Positions 33,804 to 42,075 of a DNA stretch of 64,000 nt are shown in pieces. The stretch is taken from positions 19,579-83,578 of the IMG/VR virus record IMGVR_UViG_3300045119_000157, one strand, 5' to 3'. Source of the stretch: a virus. The notes below the pieces were generated by a model. That model had not been told where the DNA came from and searched no databases. It saw only the letters and a program-made list of their open reading frames with translations. The stretch's first letter is position 1; every line of letters starts with the position of its first letter. The translations under genes were made by a program, and so were the position numbers.

Positions 33804-36152
33804 ATGCCCGGCAACGTTTGGAACCCGGCTGCACCTTCGATCCTCGGGTTCGAATGGCTCGTCGACACGTACGGCACGACGGGTGTCCCGTACGCGCAGC
33901 GGATCCGGTCGACGGGAGCGGAGACGATCAACCGTCTCGACTCGCTCGCCGGTCCGACCGTGTCGGACTCGTCGCGGCTTTTCGCCGAGATCATCACGGC
34001 GGGAAACGAGGTCCCGTCCGGCAGCGTGCAGGTCGCGAAGTACGAGCCGAACAGTGACGTCCTCGTCACGAACTGGACGTCCTCGGGGCTGACGACGACG
34101 AACCTGTACACGTTCATCGACGAGGGCGTCGACACGTACAACGTGGCCGACTGGATCACCGCTCCCGGCTCCCTGGCGAACAGCTACAAGATGTCGTTCG
34201 GGTCGGCCGGGTTCTCGTCGTCGGCGCGGGTGCTGAACGTGACGTTCCGGATGCGTGCCGCGGTGCAGTCCGCGGGCGGCGGCATCGTGGAGGTGTCGTT
34301 CATGCAGCGCGCCAGCGGGACACGCTGGAAGCCGTTCGGGTGGCAGGCGTCATGCTCCGCGATCTACTCCGCGTCGCAGCTATTCGAAATCGACCTCGGG
34401 GAAGTGAACCCGGCGACCGGGCTGCCGTGGACGCCCGTCGACATTCAGGGGTTCGACAACGGCACGTCGGTCAACTGCATGGAGTTGGAGGCGGCGTCGG
34501 GGAACCCGGCGAACGTGATCGTGATCGCGTGCGAGCTTCAGGTCACCTACCAGACGGTCGAGAACCGGGTCGCGTGCGCGGTGCGGAAGAAGTCGGACAC
34601 GGTGAACAGGTTCCCGGCGTTCTGTGCGCTCCCGACGGCGGGCGCGACGTGGGCGAAGCCAGCGTCCGGTGACTTCACGGTCATGTACCGGCAGCCGCAC
34701 GACACGTTCGGTCCCGTGTCACCGCAGCAGTTCACGCTTCAATGGTTGGCGTCAGCGACGCAGGATTGTGTCGTGCCCGGTGTCGTGTCCGCGTATCCGT
34801 CCGTCGACATGTACGGGCAGATAACCGCGGTCGACTTCACCGGGGCGACGAACTCGCGCACGAACGCTGTGCTGCTGTGGAACAGCGGTCCCGCGATCTC
34901 GAACGATTCGCTCCCGTACGCGCTCGCGACTGACACGGCGCACGGCCCGTACATCGACGCGTTCACCACGATCCAGCAGACCTTCACGGGCGGGACGGGC
35001 AGCTACTCGTTCATCAAGCTGATCCTCGACCCGCAGGCCGCGACGGCGGCGCTGCTAGTGAAGATCAAACGGGTCAGCGACAACGCACAGTTCGGTTCGA
35101 CGATCACGATCCAGGCGAACGACGTGGCGCTCGACACGCCGACAGCGGGGAACTGGCGGGTGTGGACGGACACGTTCCTCACTCCGGCCACGCTCGTCGC
35201 GGGGACGCGGTATTACGTCGAGTTGTCGACGGCGGACATCAGCCCGTTCGGTACCGGGTGGCACACGGTCCTGTCCGGTGACAGCGGCCTCGCGGGCGGA
35301 CCGGCGACGTTCCAGGGGACCACCGATTTCGCGATCGTGGCGGGCGTGTCGAAGACCGATTTCGACATGCCGTTCAAGCTGATCATCCCGCCCGCCGCGC
35401 CGACTGGCCTGCTCGCCGCGATCACGCAGACCACGAACCACATCAACGCTCCCATGCAGGGCTGCGTCCCCGGCACCATCTCCGCAGCGGTCGTCGGGTG
35501 GACTGGCACTGCGCTCGGCGGCGGGTTCGGCGCATACCGGCTTCAGCGGGGCGTCGCGTCGGAGGGGATATGGGCCGACATTGCGGTCATCAACGAGGAG
35601 TCGACGCACACCTTCACCGACTACGAACTGGTCCGCACCGTCGAGCAGCAGTACCGGCTCCGTGTCGAACGGAGCGACGGTGTCACGTCCGCCTGGTCCG
35701 CTCCGTCGTCGTCAGTGGTGGCTCCGGTGACGGGCTGCGAAATGCTGTTCGTGTCGAACGTCGACCCGCTCCTCAACTGCGCGTACGACTACGAGCCAGG
35801 GTTGGAGTACACGTTCGTCGCTCCGCAGCGGGATGAGATCGTCGAGATCTACGGGTCGAACTTCGCGGTCGCGTTCATGGAACCCGAGGACGCTGGCATC
35901 ACCATCGCGGCACGGCTCGTCGTGAACTTCGGGGTCGTGCCGAACGTGCGGGACGTGTCGATCTTTGACCCGATCCGGGTCATCAGCCGTGCACCGTTGC
36001 CGTACGTGTGCGTCATGGACTACGTCGGGAACCAGTTCTTCGCTCACGTCCAGCTAATGAAGGGCGAGTGGGACGCCCCGAACGCGCACTCGTACCACGG
36101 CGATATTCAGATAACGCAGGTGTCAGGCATCCCGTCCCCCGCGGTCATCTGA
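33804..36152 (+). CDS. Distal tail/minor tail protein with fibronectin-III-like domain
   Basis: The 782-residue protein follows the tape measure by one base. The N-terminal 520 residues are beta-rich, with jelly-roll-like stretches. Residues of about 527-650 look like a fibronectin type III domain: APTGLLAAIT, then YRLQRGVASEG, then YRLRVERSDGVTSAWS. The C-terminal part (about 660-782) resembles the Dit-like ending of minor tail proteins. It probably forms part of the tail tip. Confidence 0.7.
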   Translation: MPGNVWNPAAPSILGFEWLVDTYGTTGVPYAQRIRSTGAETINRLDSLAGPTVSDSSRLFAEIITAGNEVPSGSVQVAKYEPNSDVLVTNWTSSGLTTTNLYTFIDEGVDTYNVADWITAPGSLANSYKMSFGSAGFSSSARVLNVTFRMRAAVQSAGGGIVEVSFMQRASGTRWKPFGWQASCSAIYSASQLFEIDLGEVNPATGLPWTPVDIQGFDNGTSVNCMELEAASGNPANVIVIACELQVTYQTVENRVACAVRKKSDTVNRFPAFCALPTAGATWAKPASGDFTVMYRQPHDTFGPVSPQQFTLQWLASATQDCVVPGVVSAYPSVDMYGQITAVDFTGATNSRTNAVLLWNSGPAISNDSLPYALATDTAHGPYIDAFTTIQQTFTGGTGSYSFIKLILDPQAATAALLVKIKRVSDNAQFGSTITIQANDVALDTPTAGNWRVWTDTFLTPATLVAGTRYYVELSTADISPFGTGWHTVLSGDSGLAGGPATFQGTTDFAIVAGVSKTDFDMPFKLIIPPAAPTGLLAAITQTTNHINAPMQGCVPGTISAAVVGWTGTALGGGFGAYRLQRGVASEGIWADIAVINEESTHTFTDYELVRTVEQQYRLRVERSDGVTSAWSAPSSSVVAPVTGCEMLFVSNVDPLLNCAYDYEPGLEYTFVAPQRDEIVEIYGSNFAVAFMEPEDAGITIAARLVVNFGVVPNVRDVSIFDPIRVISRAPLPYVCVMDYVGNQFFAHVQLMKGEWDAPNAHSYHGDIQITQVSGIPSPAVI

Positions 36153-36153
36153 C

Positions 36154-37317
36154 GTGTCGACGTACGGTGAGCCGGGATGGACGTACGGCCAATTGCTCGT
36201 CAACTACGGCGGGCAGGCGATCATCGACATTCTCCCGATCGTCCCCGGCACGCCGTTCGGTGACGACGAACTCCTCGACTTCCTGAACGGTGTCCGCCAG
36301 CGGGTCGACACGTTCCGGTTCGACCTCGTGGACGGGCAGGGCAACGCGTACGGGCAGCTACACCCGATCCGCAGCAGCCAGGCCGTGTCGATCGACAACG
36401 ACACGACGCGTGGGATCTTCCGGACGATGACGAACTTCAACTTGACCGCATCGGAGGAGTCCGCCGTCGACACGGAACGCGACTTCGTGCGGCCGGTGAT
36501 GGTGCTTCAGAACGGGAAAGAGTTCCCGCTCGGGACGTTCCTGTTCACGGATGCGTCGCGGCCGCGAATGTCGTGGGGGTTGGAGTTGGCCGGGACGCTC
36601 GGGGATCAGGGCACGATCCTCGATCAGGAGATCGGGCGCAGCTACTCGATCCCGGTCGGGTCGCCTGTCATCGCGTCAGCGGTGCAGGTCGCGCGTGAAG
36701 TGTTGACGTGCCCGATCTTCGCTCAGGCCGTCGGGACCACGAACGCGCAGCCGATGGCGTGGAAGCTGAACGACACCCGGCTGAAGATCATCACGGACAT
36801 CTGCACGCTGTGCGGGTTCCTGCCGCCGTACTTCGACAACACCGGGAGCCTGATTCTGCGGCCGGTGCCGTACCCGCCGGTCACGTCGAACATCCCGGCG
36901 TACGAGGCGGACACCCGGATCATCAAGGACTCGATCCTTCAGTCGGAGGAGCAGCTACGCGCACCGAACAGGTACATCGCGTACGACTCGGGGACGTCAG
37001 CGACGCCGGTCGTGGCGATCTTCGACATTCCGGCGTCAGCGCCGAACTCGTACGCGAACCGTGGGTTCCGGGTCACGAAGTCGACCGGCATCCAGGGGCT
37101 TGCGACACCGGCCGCGGCGCTGGCGGCGGCAACGTCGGCGGCGTACCGGGATCCGGATCAGCACACGCAGGTCACGTTCGAGTCGACGCTCGACCCGCGG
37201 CATGACACGTTCGAGGTGGTCACGTTCCTCGGTGACCTGTACCGCGAGTTCTCGTGGTCGATGGACCTGCAAGCGGGCGGGCACATGAAGCATTCGCTGC
37301 GGAGGATCTACGGGTGA
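36154..37317 (+). CDS. Baseplate hub/Tal-like minor tail protein
   Basis: The 387-residue protein has YGQLHPIRSSQAVSIDNDTTRG, then LQNGKEFPLGTFLFTDASRP, then TRLKIITDICTLCGFLPPYFDNTGSL and QLRAPNRYIAYDSG. These match the gp27/gp44-like hub fold of siphophage tail-tip proteins. It likely caps the tail tube. The GTG start is 2 bases after the previous stop; the end overlaps the next start by 4 bases. Confidence 0.75.
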   Translation: MSTYGEPGWTYGQLLVNYGGQAIIDILPIVPGTPFGDDELLDFLNGVRQRVDTFRFDLVDGQGNAYGQLHPIRSSQAVSIDNDTTRGIFRTMTNFNLTASEESAVDTERDFVRPVMVLQNGKEFPLGTFLFTDASRPRMSWGLELAGTLGDQGTILDQEIGRSYSIPVGSPVIASAVQVAREVLTCPIFAQAVGTTNAQPMAWKLNDTRLKIITDICTLCGFLPPYFDNTGSLILRPVPYPPVTSNIPAYEADTRIIKDSILQSEEQLRAPNRYIAYDSGTSATPVVAIFDIPASAPNSYANRGFRVTKSTGIQGLATPAAALAAATSAAYRDPDQHTQVTFESTLDPRHDTFEVVTFLGDLYREFSWSMDLQAGGHMKHSLRRIYG

Positions 37318-38027
37318 CGCAGCCAGCCCTCGGGCAGCTTCTCGACCAGTTACGCCCGTACCTGGCGGGCATGATCTCGACGTCGTTCGACGAGTTCAAA
37401 CGGAAGCTGCCGACGACGACGTACGGGCCGGGGACGGTCGTGTCGACCGACGCGAACACCGGGATCTGCCAGGTGATACCGGACGAGTCGACGGCGGGCG
37501 AAACGATCCAGGCGCATTCCCTGACTGGGATCCCGGCGAAGTCGGCGCGGGTGATGCTTCAGTTCTCGCCGCCGAGCGGCGTGTACATCGTCGGGTACCT
37601 GTCCTCGATGCGGGGCTGCCAGCCGATCGGGTTCAGCGTCCGCCTCAACACACCGCAGACGGTCGCGACGGGCGGTTCCGGGGCGACGCTGCTGTGGGAC
37701 ACGACTGTCAGTGACGACTACGGGTTCCTCTCCGGCGGTGTCGCGACGGTCCCCGCGGCGCTCGGTGGCCGGTACGTGATCTCGCTGACCGGCCAGTACG
37801 ACACGGCACCGACGGCCGGGCAGAACGCGTCGCTCGACATTCGTGTCACGACGGGAGCGGCGCTGACCCTGTTCCGTGGCGGCTGCCCGCCTGGCGAGAT
37901 CGTGTCGTCGCCGTGCGCGGCGGTGACGTTGTATCCGGGGACGCAGGTCATCCTCGCTGCGTTCCACACGACCGGCGCGCCTCGCACCGTCATCGCGTCA
38001 GCCGAGCTATGGCGGCTCGGCGACTGA
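37314..38027 (+). CDS. Tail-tip protein with C1q-like C-terminal domain
   Basis: The 237-residue protein has an OB-like segment (TTYGPGTVVSTDANTGICQVIPD) up to about residue 105. From about residue 110 the pattern IGFSVRLNTPQTV, LLWDTTVSDDYG, VPAALGGRYVISLTGQYD and VILAAFHTTG follows the C1q/TNF-like jelly roll often used for receptor binding. The GTG overlaps the previous stop by 4 bases. Confidence 0.7.
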   Translation: MTQPALGQLLDQLRPYLAGMISTSFDEFKRKLPTTTYGPGTVVSTDANTGICQVIPDESTAGETIQAHSLTGIPAKSARVMLQFSPPSGVYIVGYLSSMRGCQPIGFSVRLNTPQTVATGGSGATLLWDTTVSDDYGFLSGGVATVPAALGGRYVISLTGQYDTAPTAGQNASLDIRVTTGAALTLFRGGCPPGEIVSSPCAAVTLYPGTQVILAAFHTTGAPRTVIASAELWRLGD

Positions 38028-38115
38028 TCCCCGACCCGAAAGGGCAGCCTAAGTACCATGCGAACGCATGGGAGCCGATGTCTGTGCGCGGGAACGTCTC
38101 CCCGTTTGATGGCCT

Positions 38116-38472
38116 GTGGACCTCTTTCTCGTATGGGTGCTCGCGCAGTCCGCGCCCGGTCCGCCGGACCTGTCACCGCTCGCGTACTACGGCGTCGCCG
38201 GACTGTTCCTCGCGACGCTGCTGTGGCTGCTCATCTTCCTGCTCATGGCGGAACGACGGGAACACAAGGAGCTTCAGAAGAAGGTGCTCGAAGAGTTCCT
38301 CCCCGCGATCATCGCGGCGACAGCGCAGCAGCGCGAGGCCACGGAGGCGCTCCGGGAGGTAGCGTCGAGACCGACGTTAGAACCTACGGCTATGGCCGAA
38401 TGGGTGCGGACGATGGACCGACTTCAGGATCGTCTCAATGCTGACGAGGTACGACGAAGGCGGGCCGATTGA
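38116..38472 (+). CDS. Membrane protein, possible holin-like component
   Basis: The 118-residue protein has an N-terminal hydrophobic start (MDLFLVWVLAQSA), one clear transmembrane segment (YYGVAGLFLATLLWLLIFLL) and a long helical cytoplasmic tail with repeated Glu/Lys/Ala. This layout occurs in holin-accessory (XhlA/BhlA-like) phage proteins. It sits in a cluster of membrane genes before a second holin candidate. The GTG start has only weak RBS support. Confidence 0.6.
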   Translation: MDLFLVWVLAQSAPGPPDLSPLAYYGVAGLFLATLLWLLIFLLMAERREHKELQKKVLEEFLPAIIAATAQQREATEALREVASRPTLEPTAMAEWVRTMDRLQDRLNADEVRRRRAD

Positions 38473-38665
38473 CGTGCCCGTGCCGTTCCCGCGTTTTCTC
38501 ATCAAGGAGACGGTCCTGATCGACCTCCTCGACCAGGCGATTGCTGAGTCGCTGGTCGCGACGGAGCACGCGCGCCGGGTGACGGAACGCGTGAAGGTAC
38601 GATTGCATTCACAGGTGAGGGCGGCGGACGAATCGAGTGAAGGTGGCGGGGGACGACACGATTGA
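38438..38665 (+). CDS. Small hypothetical protein overlapping two membrane-protein genes
   Basis: The 75-residue protein overlaps the previous gene by 35 bases and the next by 29. It has a hydrophobic PFPRFLIKETVLIDLLDQ segment and a helical, charged tail. No family is recognised. It is supported by position and by the overlapping start/stop arrangement rather than by motifs. Confidence 0.45.
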   Translation: MLTRYDEGGPIDVPVPFPRFLIKETVLIDLLDQAIAESLVATEHARRVTERVKVRLHSQVRAADESSEGGGGRHD

Positions 38666-39332
38666 CCTCACTGAGCCGGTGTCGAATGAGCGGCTCTATG
38701 GGGAGATGGTCACGTTACGTGGGGCGCTGAACCGTGAACGCTGGCATAAGCGGCTCCTGCTCATCGCCGTCGTCGCGCTGTTCATTCTTGGGTCGGTTGC
38801 GGCGTGGAATCGCGCCGAGATCCAGCGGGAGGTCAACCAGAACGCGACAACGCTGCATCGACTCGATGACACGCAGCGGCTCCTCGATGAGCAGGGTGCC
38901 CGGCTGAATGCTCAGAGCGCCACGACGAACGTCGCTCTCTGCGGCGCGGTCGAGGGACTCCTGAACGCCGGGATCGACGAGAAGATCCCTCTCACGGTGA
39001 AGGACCAGTGGCTGCGGCAGGCGGAAATCAATCAGCGGCAGGCGGACGTCGAGGCGAATCTCATGTCGATCAACTGCCATCTGAATCTGCATCCGGTTCC
39101 GCCGCCGGAGCCGACGGCGAAGGCGACGCCGGAGCCGAAGACGACGACGCGGTCGCCGACGGCGTTCGTGCCGTCGACCTCGACGCGGTCCGCTCCGGCT
39201 GCGACCCCGGAGCCAGCGACCACGTTCGCCGTCCCGACCATGACGCTACCGCCGTCCACGGTTCCACCGAGGACCACGACCACGACCACGACCACGACGG
39301 CACCGTGTAAACGAAAGAGCGGGCGCTGCTGA
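38637..39332 (+). CDS. Type II membrane protein with Thr/Pro-rich outer tail
   Basis: The 231-residue protein has one transmembrane segment (LLLIAVVALFILGSVAAW, about residues 40-57), a coiled-coil-like outer region to about residue 145, then a Thr/Pro/Ala-rich stretch with a run of nine Thr and a basic Cys-containing end. It may act as a spanin-like or envelope-anchored protein in lysis, or a virion anchor. Function is inferred from neighbours only. Confidence 0.6.
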   Translation: MKVAGDDTIDLTEPVSNERLYGEMVTLRGALNRERWHKRLLLIAVVALFILGSVAAWNRAEIQREVNQNATTLHRLDDTQRLLDEQGARLNAQSATTNVALCGAVEGLLNAGIDEKIPLTVKDQWLRQAEINQRQADVEANLMSINCHLNLHPVPPPEPTAKATPEPKTTTRSPTAFVPSTSTRSAPAATPEPATTFAVPTMTLPPSTVPPRTTTTTTTTTAPCKRKSGRC

Positions 39333-39373
39333 TCCACGGCAGCCGACCGGGACGCCCGTTAGCATCCGGGGTC

Positions 39374-39718
39374 ATGGAAACAGTCGTGTTCGCGACGCTG
39401 GTCTTGCAGGTCACTGACTTCCTGCGGGAACTGGCGAACTTCAGATCGAACCTGTCGTCCGTGGTGACGCAGGCGACCGCGTGGATCGCGGGGATCATCC
39501 TCGTCGTGCTCGGCGCTCACGCCGCGGTCACGGCGGGACTGGTGCTGCCCGGATCGGGTCAGGCGCTCGGGACACTGGACGGGCCGTCGCAGATCCTTGT
39601 CGGGCTGCTCGTCGCGTCGCTCGGGTCGACGGTCGTGGACGTGAAGCAGGCGCTCGACGGGTCCGACTCGGCCGCGAAGCCGCCGCTGATCGGACCGCCG
39701 CCCGCGTCCGGCACCTGA
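39374..39718 (+). CDS. Holin candidate
   Basis: The 114-residue protein has an N-terminal amphipathic helix, a membrane segment (TAWIAGIILVVLGAHAAVTAGLVL) and a second hydrophobic stretch (ILVGLLVASLGSTVV), ending in a short polar tail. Size and topology match phage holins. The ATG lies 8 bases after TAGCAT (39360-39365), so a leaderless start is possible. It ends the late operon. Confidence 0.65.
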   Translation: METVVFATLVLQVTDFLRELANFRSNLSSVVTQATAWIAGIILVVLGAHAAVTAGLVLPGSGQALGTLDGPSQILVGLLVASLGSTVVDVKQALDGSDSAAKPPLIGPPPASGT

Positions 39719-39727
39719 CCTGCCCCG

Positions 39728-39775
39728 TCTGGCCTGCGTGCCCGTAACCCCCACCCGTACGGCACGCAGGCCAGA
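39728..39775 (+). terminator. Strong terminator at the end of the late operon
   Basis: TCTGGCCTGCGTGCC (39728-39742) pairs perfectly over 15 bases with GGCACGCAGGCCAGA (39761-39775). It separates the structural/lysis block from the early region that starts with promoter P5. Confidence 0.75.
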
Positions 39776-39785
39776 AACCGCCCTC

Positions 39786-39825
39786 TGGACAGGCGTGCTA
39801 CACTGAGTGTACGGGTCGGTAGATG
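39786..39825 (+). promoter_or_regulatory. P5: operator-bearing promoter, family 1 (variant half-sites)
   Basis: TGGACA at 39786-39791, 18-base spacer, TACGGG at 39810-39815. The operator is TACACTGAGTGTA (39799-39811), still a perfect palindrome but with both inner bases changed symmetrically. The gene's ATG is at 39852 after AAGGAG. Confidence 0.7.
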
Positions 39826-39851
39826 GCCGACTGTGAGTGAAGGAGAACCCG

Positions 39852-41324
39852 ATGGGCAAGACGGATGAGTGGTTCGCGGTGGACCGGAAAGGTCTGGCGC
39901 AGATCTTGGAGCGGCGCGGGAAAGCGTTCGCGGTGCTGGAACTCCTGTCGAATGCGTGGGATCAGAACGTGACGACTGTCGACGTGGCACTGGTCGCGGC
40001 GGATAAGCGGGCGACGTACAGGCTCGTCGTGACCGACGACGACCCGGACGGGTTCGCTGATCTGACGCACGCTTACACGCTGTTCGCGCCGTCGGTGAAG
40101 AAGGGTGACGCGGAGAAGCGTGGCCGGTTCAACCTCGGCGAGAAGCTCGTGTTGGCGCTGTGCGACGAGGCGGTCATCGCCTCCACGAAGGGGACGATCC
40201 ATTTCTCGGCTGCGGGGCGTACCGCTGGGACACGGAGGACGCGTGACGCCGGGTCGGAGTTCCGTGGCGTCGTGCGAATGAACCAGCGGGAGTACACCGA
40301 AGTCTGCACCGCGGTCGGGACGGTCATCCCTCCGGCCGGGATCACCACGACGTTCAATGGGGTCACGATCCCGGTGCGGGTGCCGGTCCACTTCTTCGAC
40401 GTGTCGCTGCTGACGGAGGTAGCGGACGACGAGGGGAACCTGCGCCGAGCGACACGGAAGACGCGGGTGACGTTGTACGAGCCGCTCCCCGGTGAGACAC
40501 CGACGGTGTACGAGATGGGTATCCCAGTCGTGGAGCAGGACGACCGCTGGCACATCGACGTCGGCCAGAAGGTCCCGATGAACATGGACCGCGACGGCGT
40601 CCCGCCAGCCTGGCTGCGTACCGTCCGCACCGCCATCCTGAACGAGACGTTCGACCGGCTGTCCGCGGAGGAGGCGAACTCGACGTGGGCGAAGGAAGCA
40701 GCGGAGGATCCGAGGGCGTCGACCGACGCGGTGTCGGCATGGGTGGAGAAGCGGTTCGGTGACAAGGTCGTCGCCTACGACCCGTCAGACCGGGAGGCGA
40801 ACAACATCGCCGTCGCTCAGGGGTACACCGTCGTCCACGGGTCGCAGATGTCGAAGGCCGGATGGCAGAACGTCCGGCGGGCCGAGGCGATCCAGCCTGC
40901 GGGGAAGGTGACACCGTCACCGTCGGCGCTGCTGAACGACCTGTTCGGTCCGAACGGGAAGGACATCACCGTCCCCGACGAGAAGCGCACCGACGGGCAG
41001 CACCGGATGATCGCGTACGCCAGGGACGTATCCCGGCATCTGCTCGGGTTCGAAGTGGCCGTGAACATCGTGTCGGAGATGACCGCCCCGGCGGCAGCGT
41101 GGTACGGGAGTCGGACGTTGACGTTCAACGTGGGACGCCTCGGGCACGCATGGTTCGACCGGCCGGATCAGGAACGGGTCGACGCCCTGTTGATCCACGA
41201 GTTCGCTCACGACCGGGCAGCGAACCATCTAGACCATTCGTTCCACGACGAGTGCTGCCGGTTGGGTGCCCGGCTGCGGACGTACACGGGGACGGTGCTG
41301 TCGATGGCTGTGGACGCGGGGTAG
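39852..41324 (+). CDS. GHKL ATPase fused to a zinc-metallopeptidase motif
   Basis: The 490-residue protein has Hsp90/MORC-like (GHKL) features at its N-terminus: E30-LLSNAWD37 (N-box), DDDPDGF near residues 62-68 in place of DxGxG, and GRFNLGEK near 91-98 (G2 box). A middle domain of about 120-340 follows, as in GHKL proteins. Near the C-terminus H449-EFAH-DRAAN-H459 fits HExxHxxAxxH, the extended metzincin-type zinc site with Ala for Gly. Whether both sites are active is unknown. It is the first gene of the early block under operator promoter P5, with RBS AAGGAGAACCCG. Confidence 0.72.
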   Translation: MGKTDEWFAVDRKGLAQILERRGKAFAVLELLSNAWDQNVTTVDVALVAADKRATYRLVVTDDDPDGFADLTHAYTLFAPSVKKGDAEKRGRFNLGEKLVLALCDEAVIASTKGTIHFSAAGRTAGTRRTRDAGSEFRGVVRMNQREYTEVCTAVGTVIPPAGITTTFNGVTIPVRVPVHFFDVSLLTEVADDEGNLRRATRKTRVTLYEPLPGETPTVYEMGIPVVEQDDRWHIDVGQKVPMNMDRDGVPPAWLRTVRTAILNETFDRLSAEEANSTWAKEAAEDPRASTDAVSAWVEKRFGDKVVAYDPSDREANNIAVAQGYTVVHGSQMSKAGWQNVRRAEAIQPAGKVTPSPSALLNDLFGPNGKDITVPDEKRTDGQHRMIAYARDVSRHLLGFEVAVNIVSEMTAPAAAWYGSRTLTFNVGRLGHAWFDRPDQERVDALLIHEFAHDRAANHLDHSFHDECCRLGARLRTYTGTVLSMAVDAG

Positions 41325-41347
41325 GGTCGCCGCCGCGGAGACGGCGA

Positions 41348-41395
41348 AGTGGTGGACGTCGGGTCCCTTGTTCTCCTGGCCCGGCGTCCGCCACT
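41348..41395 (+). terminator. Strong hairpin, probable terminator
   Basis: The 16-base arm at 41348-41363 (AGTGGTGGACGTCGGG) pairs with 41380-41395 using two G-U wobbles. It lies just after the GHKL-peptidase gene and before the Gam-like gene. Confidence 0.6.
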
Positions 41396-41420
41396 GTCAC
41401 ACCCCCCGCGTACGATGATG

Positions 41421-41437
41421 GTGTAGGGTGCTACCCG
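41421..41437 (+). promoter_or_regulatory. Family-2 palindrome with -10-like box
   Basis: GTGTAG (41421-41426), four bases, then CTACCC (41431-41436); the inner four bases of each arm pair (GTAG/CTAC). The transcript would start near 41445, giving a short leader with AAGGAG before ATG 41455. Confidence 0.5.
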
Positions 41438-41454
41438 TCAGGAAGGAGACGCCG

Positions 41455-42075
41455 ATGGCAACAGACGAGCTAGGTGCTGACCTTGCTGCGTTCGCCGCGG
41501 AACCATTCGAGAGCACGGACCCGTCCGTGCCGCTACCACCACCCGAGGACGCTGACGCTGCGAACCGGATCCTCCGGCGGCTGCGGTCCCATCACGCCCG
41601 CCGGGAGGAACTACTCGACCGCTACCAGGCGGAAGCGGACATGCTGACCGCGTGGCGTGATGACCGGCTCGCCGGGATCGACGCGCAGATCGACCGGCTC
41701 GCTCTGTCGCTGGAAGGCTGGATGCGGTCCCGTTCCGACGAGGCGGGTGTGGCGACGGAGCATCTGCCCGCCGGGGAACTGTGGCTCCGCACCGGACGCT
41801 CGTCGGTCATGGTCACCGACGAGCAGGCCGCGTTCGAATGGGCAGTCGCGCACGACGTGAACGTCCGGGTCCGCAGCGAGGTCGACAAGCGTGCGCTCGC
41901 TGACGTGATCCATCCCGGCCCGCTGCTCGACGCTGCACCGCATGACCCGCCCGGTTACGACTACGCCGTGGCGCTCACCGCTGACGCTGAGGTCGTGCCC
42001 GGTGTCGTGCTCCGCCGTCCGTCCCGTCCCGCTTTCACTGTCCACCCGTACAAGGAGAACCACGATGAGTCTTGA
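41455..42075 (+). CDS. Gam-like host nuclease inhibitor
   Basis: The 206-residue protein starts after AAGGAGACGCCG. Its central part is a long helical hairpin (RILRRLRSHHARREELLDRYQAEADML, shown here in parts, then DAQIDRLALSLEGWM), followed by LPAGELWLRTGRSSVMVTD and RVRSEVDKRALADVI. This order matches the phage Mu Gam-like family, which binds DNA ends and blocks RecBCD/AddAB-type nucleases. It precedes the RecT-like gene, as in recombination modules. Confidence 0.75.
   Translation: MATDELGADLAAFAAEPFESTDPSVPLPPPEDADAANRILRRLRSHHARREELLDRYQAEADMLTAWRDDRLAGIDAQIDRLALSLEGWMRSRSDEAGVATEHLPAGELWLRTGRSSVMVTDEQAAFEWAVAHDVNVRVRSEVDKRALADVIHPGPLLDAAPHDPPGYDYAVALTADAEVVPGVVLRRPSRPAFTVHPYKENHDES

Noticed and set aside
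38058-38444. 128-residue frame overlapping the membrane protein at 38116
   Set aside because: Arg/Gly-rich shadow frame without start signal; the overlapping frame has a clear transmembrane segment.
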